Positions 9,254-20,811 of a DNA stretch of 64,000 bases are shown one piece after another. The translations under genes and the position numbers were made by a program. The notes beneath the pieces are model-generated. The model ran no database searches, was not told where the DNA came from, and saw nothing but the letters and a program-made list of their open reading frames with translations. The stretch is from NCBI RefSeq assembly GCF_902506535.1, contig NZ_LR733827.1, positions 1,330,200-1,394,199 of the forward strand, given 5' to 3'. Within the stretch, counting starts at the first letter, position 1. Each line of letters begins with the position of its first letter. The DNA is from Pseudomonas sp. 8Z (GTDB lineage: Bacteria; Pseudomonadota; Gammaproteobacteria; Pseudomonadales; Pseudomonadaceae).

Positions 9254-9712
9254 TCAATCAAACCGTGGAATGATATTGGCCTTGTCGATCAGATCGATCG
9301 GCAGCAGATATTCGTGGTCATCCACCTGCACCACCACATCCTGCTCCTCCACACCGCGGAGAAGGCCCTGAAAGTTGCGTCGCCCGTCGAAAGGCGAGCG
9401 CAGTTTGATCTTTACCTGTTCGCCAGCATGACCTGCGAACTGTTCCAACGTGAACAGCGGCCGATCCATACCAGGAGAAGAAACTTCCAAGGTGTACTCG
9501 GAAGTAATCGGATCTTCGACGTCCAGTACACCGCTGAGCTGACGACTGACGATTTCGCAATCGTCGATCAGAATTCCATCAGCCTTGTCGATATAGACAC
9601 GCAGCAGCGAATGGCGCCCCTGCGACAGGAACTCGATGCCCCAACATTGGTAGCCAAGTGCCTCGACTACTGGGGCCAACAAGGCCTGCAACTGTTCTAG
9701 CTTGCTCGACAC
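9254..9712 (-). CDS. rimP: Ribosome maturation factor RimP
   Basis: Needed for 30S assembly. 152 residues with the family landmarks ALGYQCWGIEF, LRVYIDKADGI and the YTLEVSSPGMDRPL segment. First protein gene of the nusA-infB operon, directly downstream of the initiator tRNA gene. Three hairpins lie in the 129-bp leader between the tRNA and this ATG (see separate entries), so entry of transcripts from the tRNA promoter is probably partly attenuated. Confidence 0.96.
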   Translation of the reverse strand: MSSKLEQLQALLAPVVEALGYQCWGIEFLSQGRHSLLRVYIDKADGILIDDCEIVSRQLSGVLDVEDPITSEYTLEVSSPGMDRPLFTLEQFAGHAGEQVKIKLRSPFDGRRNFQGLLRGVEEQDVVVQVDDHEYLLPIDLIDKANIIPRFD

Positions 9713-9741
9713 TTAACGGCCCTCGTGCATGCTGTGCAAAT

Positions 9742-9763
9742 AAAAAATGGGCGAAACGCCCAT
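9742..9763 (-). terminator. Hairpin with T run in the rimP leader
   Basis: Arms ATGGGCG/CGCCCAT (9747-9753, 9757-9763) with an AAA loop, followed on the minus strand by a run of six T. It is an intrinsic-terminator shape lying 30-50 bp upstream of the rimP start. Confidence 0.75.
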
Positions 9764-9771
9764 CCCTTCGA

Positions 9772-9792
9772 ACCGCCAAAAGTTCTGGCGGT
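9772..9792 (-). other. Second hairpin in the rimP leader
   Basis: Seven-base arms ACCGCCA/TGGCGGT (9772-9778, 9786-9792) without a following T run. Confidence 0.5.
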
Positions 9793-9809
9793 GATTGTCT
9801 TCCGGCTAG

Positions 9810-9833
9810 CAAAAGGCCCCTAAAAAGGGGCCT
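9810..9833 (-). terminator. Terminator downstream of tRNA-fMet
   Basis: Arms AGGCCCC/GGGGCCT (9814-9820, 9827-9833) followed by four T on the minus strand, 9 bp after the CCA end of the tRNA gene. Confidence 0.7.
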
Positions 9834-9841
9834 GCCAAAAC

Positions 9842-9918
<77 letters not shown>

Positions 9919-9980
9919 TCAAAGCTGGGCCGGAATTATAAGGCCACCCCCTACGAGGGTCAACCAACACTCCGAAAAAC

Positions 9981-10009
9981 AAGAAAGCCCGCGAACTGCG
10001 GGCCTTCTT
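9981..10009 (-). terminator. Hairpin downstream of tRNA-Leu
   Basis: GCCCGC/GCGGGC arms (9987-9992, 9998-10003), extended by A/T pairs, followed on the minus strand by a T-rich stretch. It separates tRNA-Leu from tRNA-fMet. Confidence 0.7.
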
Positions 10010-10014
10010 GAGTA

Positions 10015-10100
10015 TGGTACCGAGGAGGGGACTCGAACCCCTACAGCCTATGGCCACTACCACCTCAAGGTAGCGTGTCTACCAATTCCACCACCTCGGC
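10015..10100 (-). tRNA. tRNA-Leu (GAG anticodon)
   Basis: 86 nt including CCA. Acceptor GCCGAGG pairs with CCTCGGT; the anticodon stem CTACC/GGTAG encloses loop TTGAGGT, giving anticodon GAG. A long variable arm (TGGCCATAGGCTG region) marks a class II leucine tRNA. It lies 7 bp after the secG stop, so it is probably co-transcribed with tpiA-secG. Confidence 0.97.
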
Positions 10101-10107
10101 AAAACTG

Positions 10108-10488
10108 TTACTGCTTTGGAGCCTCCGGCACATCCGACGAATCAGATGCAGGTGACTTTTGCTCTTCTAGCAACGGAACATCTTCTGATGCCGGTTTTTG
10201 CTGAACTTCCAGAGCCGCTGGATCTGGCAGACCAACTTGACTCAATGCTTCAGCTTTTTCTTTAGCAAAGAAGCCTAAGCCCAAGCTAGTAATGAAAAAA
10301 GCTGCAGCGAGTATACCAGTAAACTTACTAAGAAAGGTAGAGGAACCTTGGCTTCCGAATACAGTTGCCGAAGCACCAGCACCAAAGGAAGCACCTGCAT
10401 CAGCACCTTTACCATGCTGCAACAGGACCAGCGCGACAATACCGATTGCACCGATCAGATGCAGAACCACCACGACTGTTTCCAGCAT
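10108..10488 (-). CDS. secG: Preprotein translocase subunit SecG
   Basis: Small inner-membrane subunit of SecYEG. 126 residues with two hydrophobic segments (about 3-22 and 56-73) and the conserved QHGKGADAGASFG loop between them. The C-terminal tail from about residue 77 is Pro/Glu/Ser rich and cytoplasmic or disordered, as in other pseudomonads. Three bases after tpiA. Confidence 0.96.
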   Translation of the reverse strand: MLETVVVVLHLIGAIGIVALVLLQHGKGADAGASFGAGASATVFGSQGSSTFLSKFTGILAAAFFITSLGLGFFAKEKAEALSQVGLPDPAALEVQQKPASEDVPLLEEQKSPASDSSDVPEAPKQ

Positions 10489-10491
10489 TCT

Positions 10492-11247
10492 TCAGTTTCC
10501 TGCAGCGCGACAGATCGCACCGAATTCATCCGCATTCAGAGAGGCTCCACCCACAAGCCCCCCATCGATATCCTGCATACCGAACAACTCGGCAGCACTG
10601 GCAGCCTTAACACTGCCACCATAAAGAATTCTCAGCCCCTCAGCGACACCAGCATCCAACTGCGCAACCTGCGCACGAATTGCCGCATGCACTTCCTGAG
10701 CCTGCTCTGGCGTAGCGGTTAAGCCGGTACCAATAGCCCAAACCGGCTCATAGGCAACCACAGCCCTCGCCAGCGACTCGACACCCAGAGCATCAATCAC
10801 CGCAGCCAACTGGCCACCCACCACATCCAGCGTCGCATTCATTTCACGCTGCTCACGGGTTTCGCCGAGACAAAGCACCGGAACCAATCCAGCAGCTTGC
10901 ACAGCAGCAAACTTGCGAACGACCACTTCATCGTCCTCACCCAGAATCAGGCGACGCTCGGAGTGACCAATCAGCACAAACTCACAACCCCCGTCGACCA
11001 ACTGACTTACCGCCAGCTCACCAGTCAGGGCGCCCTGTTCTACTTGCGCTGCGCAATCTTGCGCCCCCACCTTCACCGCGCTCCCACCCAAGCCATGAAG
11101 GGCTTGAGCAATATGCAAACTGGCGGGGAAAACCGCGACCTCGACATCGGCAGGCAACACCTGCTGACACAGCCCTTCGATCAGCTCTGCGACGCTAGCG
11201 CGGGTACCGTGCATTTTCCAGTTACCTGCAACTAAGGTGCGACGCAT
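10492..11247 (-). CDS. tpiA: Triosephosphate isomerase
   Basis: Interconverts dihydroxyacetone phosphate and glyceraldehyde 3-phosphate. 251 residues. Visible sites: N/K of MRRTLVAGNWKMHG, catalytic His in GHSERR, catalytic Glu in AYEPVWAIGTG, and the phosphate loops YGGSVK and GLVGGASL. It lies between glmM (65 bp upstream) and secG. Confidence 0.98.
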   Translation of the reverse strand: MRRTLVAGNWKMHGTRASVAELIEGLCQQVLPADVEVAVFPASLHIAQALHGLGGSAVKVGAQDCAAQVEQGALTGELAVSQLVDGGCEFVLIGHSERRLILGEDDEVVVRKFAAVQAAGLVPVLCLGETREQREMNATLDVVGGQLAAVIDALGVESLARAVVAYEPVWAIGTGLTATPEQAQEVHAAIRAQVAQLDAGVAEGLRILYGGSVKAASAAELFGMQDIDGGLVGGASLNADEFGAICRAAGN

Positions 11248-11312
11248 GTTTTACCTCGTCGATCAAAGAGGGCGCAGATATTACCCAAGAGCTATCCGGG
11301 TAGCAAGCTCAA

Positions 11313-12650
11313 TCATGCACAGACTTCAGCAACAATCCTAGCTAATTCATCGGCATAGCTACGCACGACAGCTTCGTCATCACCTTCGACCATGACCCGT
11401 AGCAGTGGCTCGGTACCGGATTTGCGCAGCAAAACCCGGCCACGCCCAGCCATACGCTCGGTAACACGCGCACAGGCGTCCTTCACCGAAGGATGCTCCA
11501 GCGGATCGAGCTCACCGGAGAAACGTACATTGATCAGAACCTGCGGGCACTTCTTGACGCCCATGCGCGCCTCAGCCAGCGACTGCCCGCGGCGCTTGAG
11601 CGCCATCAACACCTGCAGCGCTGCAATGATCGCATCCCCCGTAGTGGTGTGCTGGAAGCACACCAGATGGCCGGAGTTTTCTCCACCTAGCAACCAGTTA
11701 CGCGCCATCAGTTCAGCAATGACATAACGATCACCAACCTTGGCCCGCACGAAGGGAATATTCAACTCCTCCAGCGCCAACTCCAAGCCCAGATTGCTCA
11801 TTAGCGTGCCAACCACACCACCATGCAGTCGCCCGCGCTCCTGCAGATCGCGCGCAATGATGAACAGCAATTCGTCACCATCGACCACCGTGCCAGTGTG
11901 ATCGACCATCAACACACGATCAGCGTCGCCGTCGAAAGCGATCCCAAGATCCGCGCCCTGAGCCAACACTTCAGCCTGCAGCCCAGCGATATGGGTCGAG
12001 CCGCAATAATGATTGATATTGAGACCATCAGGCTGCGCCGCCATGACCTTGACCTCGGCGCCCAATTCACGGAACACGCTAGGTGCGACTTTATAGGCAG
12101 CACCATGCGCGCAATCGACAACGATCTTTAATTCCTTGAAGTTGCTGCCCGTAGGCACGCTCCCTTTGCAGAACTCGATATAACGCCCGGACGCATCATT
12201 GATACGAGATGCCTTGCCGATCGCAGCCGACTCCACAACAGTCATCGGCTGATCGAGCAACTCCTCGATCATCAGCTCGACATCATCGGGAAGCTTCGTG
12301 CCTTCACTGGAGAAAAACTTGATGCCGTTATCGTCATGTGGATTATGTGAGGCGCTGATGACGATGCCAGCATCGGCCTGGAAGGTACGCGTCAGGTAGG
12401 CAATAGCAGGCGTAGGCATCGGACCGAGCAACTGCACGTCTGCCCCAGCAGCAGCCAAACCAGCTTCAAGCGCTGACTCAAACATATACCCAGAGATTCG
12501 CGTGTCCTTACCGATCAAGATGCGGCACTTGCCCTGCTTACGAAATGCCATACCGGCAGCCCAGCCCAGCTTGAGGACAAAATCCGGAGTGATGGGAAAC
12601 TCACCGACACGCCCACGAATACCGTCGGTGCCGAAGTATTTTCTAGCCAT
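11313..12650 (-). CDS. glmM: Phosphoglucosamine mutase
   Basis: Converts glucosamine 6-phosphate to glucosamine 1-phosphate for UDP-GlcNAc, peptidoglycan and LPS synthesis. 445 residues from the ATG at 12650 (MARKYFGTDGIRG is the conserved start; an in-frame extension to 12689 is not). The active phosphoserine is Ser101 in ISASHNPHD; the metal loop is DGDADR and the sugar loop GENSGH. The start is 13 bp after the folP stop. Confidence 0.98.
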   Translation of the reverse strand: MARKYFGTDGIRGRVGEFPITPDFVLKLGWAAGMAFRKQGKCRILIGKDTRISGYMFESALEAGLAAAGADVQLLGPMPTPAIAYLTRTFQADAGIVISASHNPHDDNGIKFFSSEGTKLPDDVELMIEELLDQPMTVVESAAIGKASRINDASGRYIEFCKGSVPTGSNFKELKIVVDCAHGAAYKVAPSVFRELGAEVKVMAAQPDGLNINHYCGSTHIAGLQAEVLAQGADLGIAFDGDADRVLMVDHTGTVVDGDELLFIIARDLQERGRLHGGVVGTLMSNLGLELALEELNIPFVRAKVGDRYVIAELMARNWLLGGENSGHLVCFQHTTTGDAIIAALQVLMALKRRGQSLAEARMGVKKCPQVLINVRFSGELDPLEHPSVKDACARVTERMAGRGRVLLRKSGTEPLLRVMVEGDDEAVVRSYADELARIVAEVCA

Positions 12651-12663
12651 TACGCGTTCCTTG

Positions 12664-13518
12664 TTATTGCGCTGCCTGTACTGCAGCAATCATCCGCACA
12701 ACGTCAACCGTTTCGGCGACATCATGCACACGCAAAATATGTGCACCCTTGGTAAGGGCCAGGGCAGCCAGCGCCAAACTTCCGGATAAGCGCCCATCCA
12801 CTTCGTGACCAAGCACCTTGCCGATCATGCTCTTACGCGAAACACCAACCAGCAAGGGACGACCCAGCACACGAAGACCATCCATGCGCCGGAACAACGA
12901 AAGATTATGCTCCAGCGTTTTGGCGAAACCGAAACCTGGATCAAGCACAATACGCTCGACAGCAATCCCCGCCGCCGTACAAGCAACCATACGTTCGGAC
13001 AGAAAGCCCTGCACCTCGTCAAGGATATCTGGGTAGCACGGGTCATCCTGCATATTCCCGGGCTCGCCACGCATATGCATCAAACAGACAGGCAGGCCAG
13101 TATCAGCCGCAGCATCCAGCGCGCCGTCACGCTGCAGTGAACGCACGTCATTGATCAGCCCAGCACCAAGCCGCGCGCTCTCACGCATAACAGCAGGCGT
13201 CGAGGTATCGACGGAAATGATCACATCCAGCTCACGAGCGATCGCCTCGACCACTGGCGCCACACGCTCAAGCTCCTCCGTAGGTGAAACCGTACGCGCA
13301 CCCGGACGCGTCGACTCTCCACCAACATCAATCAGCGAAGCACCTGCCTCGACCATTGCTTCAGCATGACGCAAAGCTGCATCGCGCTGGGCGAAGCGGC
13401 CACCGTCAGAAAAGGAATCAGGCGTGACGTTGAGAATCCCCATCACTTGCGGACGGGATAAATCAAGAAGCCGACTACCACAAGGTAGTCGGCTTGGCAT
13501 TTGTACATCGGACATCAA
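12664..13518 (-). CDS. folP: Dihydropteroate synthase
   Basis: Condenses 6-hydroxymethyl-dihydropterin diphosphate with p-aminobenzoate in folate synthesis; target of sulfonamides. 284 residues, TIM barrel. Signatures: VMGILNVTPDSFSDGG, GGESTRPGA, the Asp in IISVDTS and the RVHDV loop near the end. Translation may begin at the second Met (13515). Six bases after ftsH, in the classical ftsH-folP-glmM order. Confidence 0.97.
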   Translation of the reverse strand: MMSDVQMPSRLPCGSRLLDLSRPQVMGILNVTPDSFSDGGRFAQRDAALRHAEAMVEAGASLIDVGGESTRPGARTVSPTEELERVAPVVEAIARELDVIISVDTSTPAVMRESARLGAGLINDVRSLQRDGALDAAADTGLPVCLMHMRGEPGNMQDDPCYPDILDEVQGFLSERMVACTAAGIAVERIVLDPGFGFAKTLEHNLSLFRRMDGLRVLGRPLLVGVSRKSMIGKVLGHEVDGRLSGSLALAALALTKGAHILRVHDVAETVDVVRMIAAVQAAQ

Positions 13519-13524
13519 TGAACC

Positions 13525-15447
13525 TTAATGCTCGGCGGCAGGACCGCCAATTGGCGCCTCGGGACGCGAACCTTCATCCGATTTAGCCTGAGGCTTACCA
13601 GAGTCACCACCGCCCCATCCACGCGGCTCACGCGGCACACGCCCACTCATAATGTCGTCGATCTGATCAGCGTCGATTGTCTCGTACTTCATCAACGCAT
13701 CAGCCATGGCATCAAGCTTGTCACGGTTATCGACTAGCAACTGCTTAGCAGTGGCATAGCTCTCATCAATGATGCGGCGCACTTCTTCGTCGATCAACTT
13801 GGCAGTCTCACCGGAGAAGCTACCACCCTGACCGCCGCCCATGCTGCGTCCCAGGAAAACTTCGCCTTCCTCTTCGGCATACATAAGCGGGCCGAGCTTT
13901 TCCGACAACCCCCACTTCGTCACCATGTTCTTGGCCAACTGAGTAGCACGCATAATGTCGTTCGAAGCGCCAGTCGTGACACCATCGAAGCCCAGTGTCA
14001 TTTCCTCGGCGATACGACCACCGAATAGAGAACAGATCTGGCTAGTCAGCGCACGCTTGCTGAGGCTGTAACGATCCTCTTCTGGCAGGAACATGGTCAC
14101 ACCCAAAGCACGACCACGCGGGATGATGGTGACCTTATAGACTGGATCATGCTCAGGCACCAAGCGACCGACGATCGCGTGCCCCGCCTCATGATAGGCC
14201 GTGTTGAGTTTTTCCTTGTCGGACATAACCATGGTCTTGCGCTCAGCGCCCATCATGATTTTGTCTTTGGCCAGCTCAAATTCCTTCATTTCGACCATGC
14301 GCTTGCCGACACGAGCAGCGAACAGCGAAGCCTCATTGACCAAGTTGGCCAGGTCAGCACCAGAGAAACCAGGAGTACCACGCGCAATAACAGAGGCGTC
14401 GACGTCATCCCCCATCGGCACCTTACGCATGTGCACCTTGAGAATCTGCTCGCGGCCACGAATATCGGGGAGCCCCACGACAACCTGACGGTCAAAGCGA
14501 CCTGGACGCAGCAATGCGGGGTCGAGTACGTCAGGACGGTTGGTAGCGGCGATGACGATGATGCCATCGTTCATCTCGAAACCATCCATCTCTACCAGCA
14601 ACTGGTTGAGGGTCTGCTCGCGCTCGTCATGACCACCGCCCATGCCAGCGCCACGATGACGACCTACGGCATCGATCTCGTCAATGAAGATGATGCAAGG
14701 GGCGTGTTTCTTGGCCTGGTCGAACATGTCACGCACACGCGAAGCGCCTACACCCACAAACATCTCGACGAAGTCGGAGCCGGAGATGGTGAAGAATGGA
14801 ACCTTGGCTTCGCCAGCAATAGCCTTGGCCAGCAGGGTCTTACCGGTACCGGGCGGGCCGACCATCAGCACGCCACGCGGGATGCGACCACCCAGGCGCT
14901 GGAACTTGCCCGGATCGCGCAGAAACTCGACCAACTCACCGACTTCTTCCTTTGCTTCATCGCAACCTGCGACATCAGCCAGAGTAGTCTTGACCTGGTC
15001 TTCAGAGAGTAGGCGCGCCTTGGACTTGCCGAAGCTCATCGGCCCCCCCTTACCGCCAGCGCCACCCTGCATCTGACGCATGAAAAACATGAAGACCGCA
15101 ATGATCACCAGAATCGGGAAGCTCGCCACCAGCAACTGAGTCCAGATGCTCTGCTGCTCCGGCTGCTTACCTTCGATGACCACGTTGTTATCGATCAGAT
15201 CACCGATCAGGCCGCCATCCTGAATCGCCGGACGAATGGTCTTGAAGCCTTCGCCATCGGTGCGTTTACCGGTAATTACATAGCCGTCAACGGTTACGCG
15301 CTCGACGCGCCCTTCCTTGACCTGCTCGATGAATTGCGAGTAGCTCAGCGTCTGCGGCTCGCTCGGGCTGGAAAAGTTGTTCATCACGGTGACCAGTACG
15401 GCCGCGATGATCAGCCACAGGATGAGATTCTTTGCCATGTCGTTCAA
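13525..15447 (-). CDS. ftsH: ATP-dependent zinc metalloprotease FtsH
   Basis: Hexameric membrane AAA+ protease that degrades membrane proteins and regulators. 640 residues: two membrane segments (about 7-23 and 103-124) around a periplasmic domain, Walker A GPPGTGKT at 197-204, second region of homology RPGRFDR at 314-320, and zinc site HEAGH at 419-423. Two starts are possible: TTG at 15447 with GAGGG seven bases upstream, or ATG at 15438, 16 bases from the same Shine-Dalgarno. Spacing favours TTG; a comparable three-residue-longer form is known in E. coli. Confidence 0.97.
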   Translation of the reverse strand: MNDMAKNLILWLIIAAVLVTVMNNFSSPSEPQTLSYSQFIEQVKEGRVERVTVDGYVITGKRTDGEGFKTIRPAIQDGGLIGDLIDNNVVIEGKQPEQQSIWTQLLVASFPILVIIAVFMFFMRQMQGGAGGKGGPMSFGKSKARLLSEDQVKTTLADVAGCDEAKEEVGELVEFLRDPGKFQRLGGRIPRGVLMVGPPGTGKTLLAKAIAGEAKVPFFTISGSDFVEMFVGVGASRVRDMFDQAKKHAPCIIFIDEIDAVGRHRGAGMGGGHDEREQTLNQLLVEMDGFEMNDGIIVIAATNRPDVLDPALLRPGRFDRQVVVGLPDIRGREQILKVHMRKVPMGDDVDASVIARGTPGFSGADLANLVNEASLFAARVGKRMVEMKEFELAKDKIMMGAERKTMVMSDKEKLNTAYHEAGHAIVGRLVPEHDPVYKVTIIPRGRALGVTMFLPEEDRYSLSKRALTSQICSLFGGRIAEEMTLGFDGVTTGASNDIMRATQLAKNMVTKWGLSEKLGPLMYAEEEGEVFLGRSMGGGQGGSFSGETAKLIDEEVRRIIDESYATAKQLLVDNRDKLDAMADALMKYETIDADQIDDIMSGRVPREPRGWGGGDSGKPQAKSDEGSRPEAPIGGPAAEH

Positions 15448-15529
15448 TTAGCTACCCTCTGAAGCAGGCCTCGTGGCGAAGCAGGCTTCCCATGACGACC
15501 AATGATATACCGGCCTAACTTACACCAAA

Positions 15530-15548
15530 CGCCTGCATCCCGCAGGCG
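15530..15548 (-). other. Hairpin between rlmE and ftsH
   Basis: Seven-base arms CGCCTGC/GCAGGCG with a five-base loop. Only three T follow on the minus strand, so it is at most a weak terminator or attenuator. The 164-bp rlmE-ftsH gap holds no other gene. Confidence 0.45.
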
Positions 15549-15611
15549 CCGTCTGTAACCCTTTATGAGGCATCAATCTGTGAGACCCACGCAACAGGCG
15601 CCGGTTTCACC

Positions 15612-16235
15612 TCAAGCCCCGCGAAAACCGCGAGCCAAGAGGTATTGCTCACGTGAACGGTCACGAGAGGACAGCGGCTTACGCATCTGCACCTTGTCGA
15701 AACCCTCACGCACTTGCTTGTGATAAACGTCGAAACCTTCGCCTTGGAAAATCTTGATCAGAAAATCACCGCCCGGCCTGAGCACGCGGCTAGCCAGATC
15801 CAGCGCCAGCTCGCACAGGTACATGGCGCGCGGCTGATCCGCCGCCCTCACTCCACTCATATTGGGGGCCATATCGGAAATAACAAGGTCGACCGGATTT
15901 TCTCCGATGGCTTCGAGGATACGCGCAAACACCTCGTCATCAGTAAAGTCGCCCTGAATGAAAGCAACATCCGGAATGCTGTCCATCTCCAGAATGTCGG
16001 ACGCGATCAGCCGACCCTTATCACCAATCACCCGACTGGTGACCTGTGACCAACCACCCGGAGCAGCGCCCAGATCAACAACCGTCATGCCTGGGCGCAA
16101 AATGCGATCTTTTTCCTGAATTTCCAGCAGCTTGTAACTGGCACGCGAACGATAACCGTCCTTTTGCGCCATCTTCACATAAGGATCATCGAAATGTTCT
16201 TTCAGCCAACGCGGGCTAGTCTTGGAACGTGCCAC
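15612..16235 (-). CDS. rlmE: 23S rRNA 2'-O-methyltransferase RlmE (FtsJ/RrmJ)
   Basis: Methylates U2552 in the 23S A loop using S-adenosylmethionine. 207 residues. SAM loop VVDLGAAPGGWSQV; catalytic residues recognisable in SYKLLEIQ (Lys), VISDMAPN (Asp), FLIKIFQGEGF (Lys) and the C-terminal SSRDRSREQYLLARGF region. Start is GTG with GAGG five bases upstream. First gene of the rlmE-ftsH group, divergent from yhbY with 91 bp between. Confidence 0.97.
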   Translation of the reverse strand: MARSKTSPRWLKEHFDDPYVKMAQKDGYRSRASYKLLEIQEKDRILRPGMTVVDLGAAPGGWSQVTSRVIGDKGRLIASDILEMDSIPDVAFIQGDFTDDEVFARILEAIGENPVDLVISDMAPNMSGVRAADQPRAMYLCELALDLASRVLRPGGDFLIKIFQGEGFDVYHKQVREGFDKVQMRKPLSSRDRSREQYLLARGFRGA

Positions 16236-16326
16236 TGTAACCTCGAATTCAACGGGTCATGAATAACAGCGCGAGCTCGGGTAAGATAGACGCCGTTTTT
16301 CCAGACCGGATTAGGTACTCACGATT

Positions 16327-16638
16327 ATGCCGCTCACTCAAGAGCAGAAGAAACAATTCAAATCTATCGGCCACCACCTGAAACCTGTATTGATCGTGGC
16401 TGACAATGGTTTGACCGAAGGCGTACTGGGCGAGCTAGATCGCGCCCTGAACGATCATGAACTGATCAAAGTGCAACTACGCATCGCCGAGCGCGAAGAT
16501 CGCCTGGCCGCCATCGCGGCACTATGCGAGGCGGGCCGAGCCGAATTGGTGCAATCGATTGGCAAAGTCGCTCTGCTGTATCGCAAGAACCCCAAGCCAA
16601 ATCGCAACCTGTCCAACGTGATTCGCCACCAAGGCTGA
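16327..16638 (+). CDS. yhbY: YhbY-family RNA-binding protein (CRM domain)
   Basis: Small ribosome-assembly-associated protein with a CRS1-YhbY fold. 103 residues; conserved LKPVLIVADNGLTEGVLGELDRAL followed by KVQLRIAEREDR and the GKVALLYRKNPK strand. Divergent from rlmE, as in most gammaproteobacteria. Confidence 0.93.
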   Translation: MPLTQEQKKQFKSIGHHLKPVLIVADNGLTEGVLGELDRALNDHELIKVQLRIAEREDRLAAIAALCEAGRAELVQSIGKVALLYRKNPKPNRNLSNVIRHQG

Positions 16639-16671
16639 CGATTGCCGCTCGCTGTGCCTGCCCGCTCGACG

Positions 16672-17109
16672 TCAAACGCTACGCGATTGACCTGGAGCGG
16701 GCTGCAGTACCAGCAGCAACCCGCAGAACGCCATAACCAGATAGCTGAAGCGTAACCAGTATTCGGCTTCGAAGTACTGGCGCACCAACAGATTGCTCAA
16801 CGCCATGACCGCAACGGTCAACAGTAATTGTCCGCGCATGTCACGCCACAGACTGAGCAATCCCTGCGCACTCAACAAGGCAATCGCCTGCACCACGACA
16901 CAGACAGCCGCAAGGCCAATTAGCGAAGGATCCAGGCGCCCGGCAATTTCCTGCACCAGCAGAGGCGCCAACCCCGCCTGAGCAATGCCCGGCAGGACGA
17001 CAAATTGCAACACCCATAAGCCACCAACCCACAGGGTCTGAGCCAACTGCCAACTGATAACAGCAGCCCGCGACGACTGCGGCGGTTTAGAGGTGGCGGA
17101 CTTCGACAA
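16672..17109 (-). CDS. DUF4149 (TMEM205-like) inner-membrane protein
   Basis: About 145 residues with four hydrophobic segments: QTLWVGGLWVLQFVVLPGIA, an IGLAAVCVVVQAIALLSAQ stretch, LLTVAVMALSNLLV, and YLVMAFCGLLLVL near the end. The family has no firmly assigned function. There is no ATG near the conserved start; the frame offers TTG at 17109 or TTG at 17148. I choose 17109, which leaves a 23-bp overlap with the end of greA. The conserved part begins only at ISWQLAQTLW (about 17063). It stands directly downstream of greA, a position common in pseudomonads. Confidence 0.72.
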   Translation of the reverse strand: MSKSATSKPPQSSRAAVISWQLAQTLWVGGLWVLQFVVLPGIAQAGLAPLLVQEIAGRLDPSLIGLAAVCVVVQAIALLSAQGLLSLWRDMRGQLLLTVAVMALSNLLVRQYFEAEYWLRFSYLVMAFCGLLLVLQPAPGQSRSV

Positions 17110-17559
17110 TCTCGTACTCGACCAGACCGCTGGGCGTCTGCACGCCAACTACATCACCTTCGCTCTTACCCACCAGAGCGCGAGCGATGGGCGAACCCAC
17201 GGAAATCTTGCCTTGCTTGATGTCGGCTTCGTCTTCGCCAACGATCTGATAGGTCACGCTTTCGTCGGTTTCGACGTTGGCGATTTCCACGGTGGTACCG
17301 AAGATAACCTTGCCAGTGTGCTCAATGCTGGTGACGTCGATGATCACCGCATTCTGCAGGCGGCCTTCGATATCACGCACGCGCGCCTCAACCATGCCCT
17401 GCTCTTCGCGGGCGGCATGGTATTCCGCGTTTTCCTTGAGATCGCCCAGCTCACGCGCTTCAGCGATCGCCTGACTAAGTGCGGGACGACGCACCTTGGT
17501 CAGGTGCGCCAGCTCTTCTTCCAGGGCGCGAGCGCCCTGGACGGTCATGGGGTACTTGA

Positions 17560-17563
<4 letters not shown>
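17087..17563 (-). CDS. greA: Transcription elongation factor GreA
   Basis: Stimulates transcript cleavage by backtracked RNA polymerase. 158 residues: N-terminal coiled coil (about 12-75, with LGDLKENAEYHAAREEQ at its tip, including the acidic residues that enter the secondary channel) and a C-terminal FKBP-like domain ending EIVEVRHL. Its ATG overlaps the carB stop by four bases (ATGA), suggesting translational coupling. Confidence 0.98.
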
Positions 17564-20781
<3,218 letters not shown>

Positions 20782-20811
20782 GGTCTTTCTCGAATTCTCT
20801 GCTCGGCGGGC

